Positions 62,583-64,000 of a DNA stretch of 64,000 nt are shown here, in pieces. This DNA is from Acridotheres tristis (taxonomy: Eukaryota > Chordata > Aves > Passeriformes > Sturnidae), in assembly GCA_037013685.1 (NCBI GenBank), contig CM072884.1, positions 1,488,001-1,552,000 on the forward strand. Direction: 5' to 3'. The notes below the pieces were generated by a model. That model was not told the origin of the DNA. It saw only the letters and a list, made by a program, of their open reading frames with translations, and did no database searches. How positions within the stretch are numbered: position 1 is the first letter of the stretch; every line of letters starts with the position of its first letter. The position numbers were made by a program, and so were the translations under genes.

Positions 62583-64000
62583 CTGCTCTGGAAAAATCAG
62601 AAAATTCTCCAGCTGAAGCCACTCCTGGCTCTCTGCTTTCTGATGGCTCACCTGCAGATTATTTCTCCTAACAAGGAAGTGTTTATTTGGAAATAAGCAC
62701 CTTTTATAAGCATTGCACTCTCCTCTCCTCCAGCACTTGCCACATATGTTCATAATAAAATGTAAGTCGTGCATGCCAATTTTTTCATCCATTAAAAACA
62801 CTTTTTGATTCACTCTACCTTTGCAGAAGGAAGCAGTGAGTTTACAACCCCAGTTCCTTGGTATTTGAGTTATGTCATGAATGACTTTGCTTACTGACCT
62901 CTGTATTACCTTACTTTCAATCAAACTTTCAGTTAAAATTAATATAAAAATCAAAAATTGTCCCACCTGCTGGGTTTTGAGTATCTTTGTCTTCTGATTT
63001 AGAAAGACAAAAATTATCAATGGGGATTAAAAAAACCACCAGAGGAGATCTGATGAGTCACTGATAAAACTACTTAATGTTTGCCACTGAGCAATTTATG
63101 TTCTGACAAATTTAATAGCTGGCAATAAAGTGGTTTTTAATGGAATAAATTGGGAAAAACTCAATCCCCAAAGGCTTCAGGCAAGCCCTGGTAAGCATTT
63201 CACATTTTCATGAGATCATATAGCTCTTGATTTAACTCAAAGCAAACTTGACTGTAGCTTTTTAAAGTATATCAAGAAACCTGTCTCTACCCTGAGCAGG
63301 CTACTTTATTCTAGTTGATTATCAAGAAAACAGCAGTTCAAATTACAATTTCTTTCACAGCTTCCTGTCACTATTCTAAGTGTAACAGCCAAGTCTTATG
63401 GGCACATCAAAAACAGTAGCAAAGAAATTTCTTCCAAAGTTTGGGAAGAAGCCTCCACCATTATGGTCACCCCAATGGCATTTTCATGTTCCTTGTCAGA
63501 CCTCTGTAGTGATCCTGGCATTATTGACCTAAACCACAACCACTTAGAATATCCCACAAATGGGATTAGACTCTCTTGAAACAATTGAATGTATGAACAA
63601 AAAAACATATATTTAAAAAAAGAAGGGGAAGATGTGTATCTGCATTACGTAGAAACATCCTGAAAGAGAGGAATATATAGAAGGGAAAAGAATATAAATA
63701 AAAATATCTTGTCAGTTTTAATACTATTGGATAGTTAATGACATCCTGGTTATATACACATCATTATACACAGTATATATACACAGTAAACCTGTTGCTA
63801 TCTCAGATGTGAGAACACAAATCTGTCCTGTCTGTCTCTATCTCTTCTTTCATCTTTTAATTTCAGGCTCAGAAAAATTTCTAAGCACGTTGAGAAAAAG
63901 TTGCCCATCATTAAATGATTTTAACCTGAGTTTGCTGCAGAAAGGGGAGACTCCTCTACCTCTCCCCTGGAACTGAGAGTTCCAAAGAGGAGTACTGAGG
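62583..64000. other. Unique non-coding stretch
   Basis: No gene recognised. A 162-codon minus-strand frame (62532-63020) begins in unique sequence and ends inside the CR1 remnant. TA/CA-rich simple sequence lies at 63751-63785. Confidence 0.5.
63751..63785. repeat. Imperfect TA/CA repeat
   Basis: Three imperfect units of the type TATACACA or TATACACAG occur in succession, mixed with TATATATA. Confidence 0.75.

Noticed and set aside
62532..63020. 162-codon minus-strand frame containing a donor-like CAG/GTGAGC at about 62652
   Set aside because: The frame ends inside a CR1 terminus, there is no convincing acceptor upstream and no recognised domain. A single donor word is common by chance.
1..64000. 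CRISPR arrays, operons, ribosome binding sites, riboswitches, phage or plasmid features
   Set aside because: The composition, CR1 content and absence of coding density show vertebrate nuclear DNA. No regularly spaced repeats or prokaryotic gene structure were seen.

Overview
The window looks like non-coding nuclear DNA from a bird, most likely a songbird or close relative. The main evidence is a sparse set of 5'-truncated CR1 LINE copies. Each carries the avian CR1 3' tail (a 'gatcttgaaggtcccttcc' block followed by 'aaaccattctg-gattc') in one orientation or the other. The rest is AT-rich unique sequence with vertebrate-style poly(A)/poly(T) tracts and short microsatellites. CpG is rare and there is no CpG island. 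The organism is inferred from repeat content only; the species cannot be named. I find no protein-coding gene, tRNA, rRNA, known microRNA, CRISPR array or operon that I can defend. The longest open frames are about 155-171 codons, roughly what chance gives in 64 kb of stop-poor or GC-richer patches. None shows a domain I recognise, and several run through CR1 sequence. The window is therefore either a gene desert or the inside of a very long intron. Layout: a plus-strand CR1 crosses the left edge (1-261). Plus-strand CR1 copies lie near 7.6, 16.2, 28.5, 57.6, 59.8, 61.4 and 62.5 kb. Minus-strand copies lie near 10.6, 21.5, 25.1, 38.3, 44.7, 48.2 and 51.3 kb. Between them lie unique blocks, a few of which (near 6.9, 19.8, 31.0, 35.8, 42.2 and 49.0 kb) have clustered homeodomain, GATA, POU or E-box type words and could be distal regulatory elements. 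That is a pattern impression and has not been tested. The most unusual structure is an inverted pair of about 260-365 bp segments 15 kb apart (44670-45035 and 59692-59953). They match by eye at about 93-94 percent, not only in a CR1 3' end but also through about 138 bp of non-CR1 sequence upstream of it. This is either a local inverted duplication or a composite retroelement family. Other small structures include a perfect 12-bp stem-loop at 930-973, an isolated GC palindrome at 12159-12176, a two-unit 19-bp tandem duplication at 44401-44438, and a weak candidate terminal exon on the minus strand at 55151-55466. No set of genes working together can be described, because none is visible.
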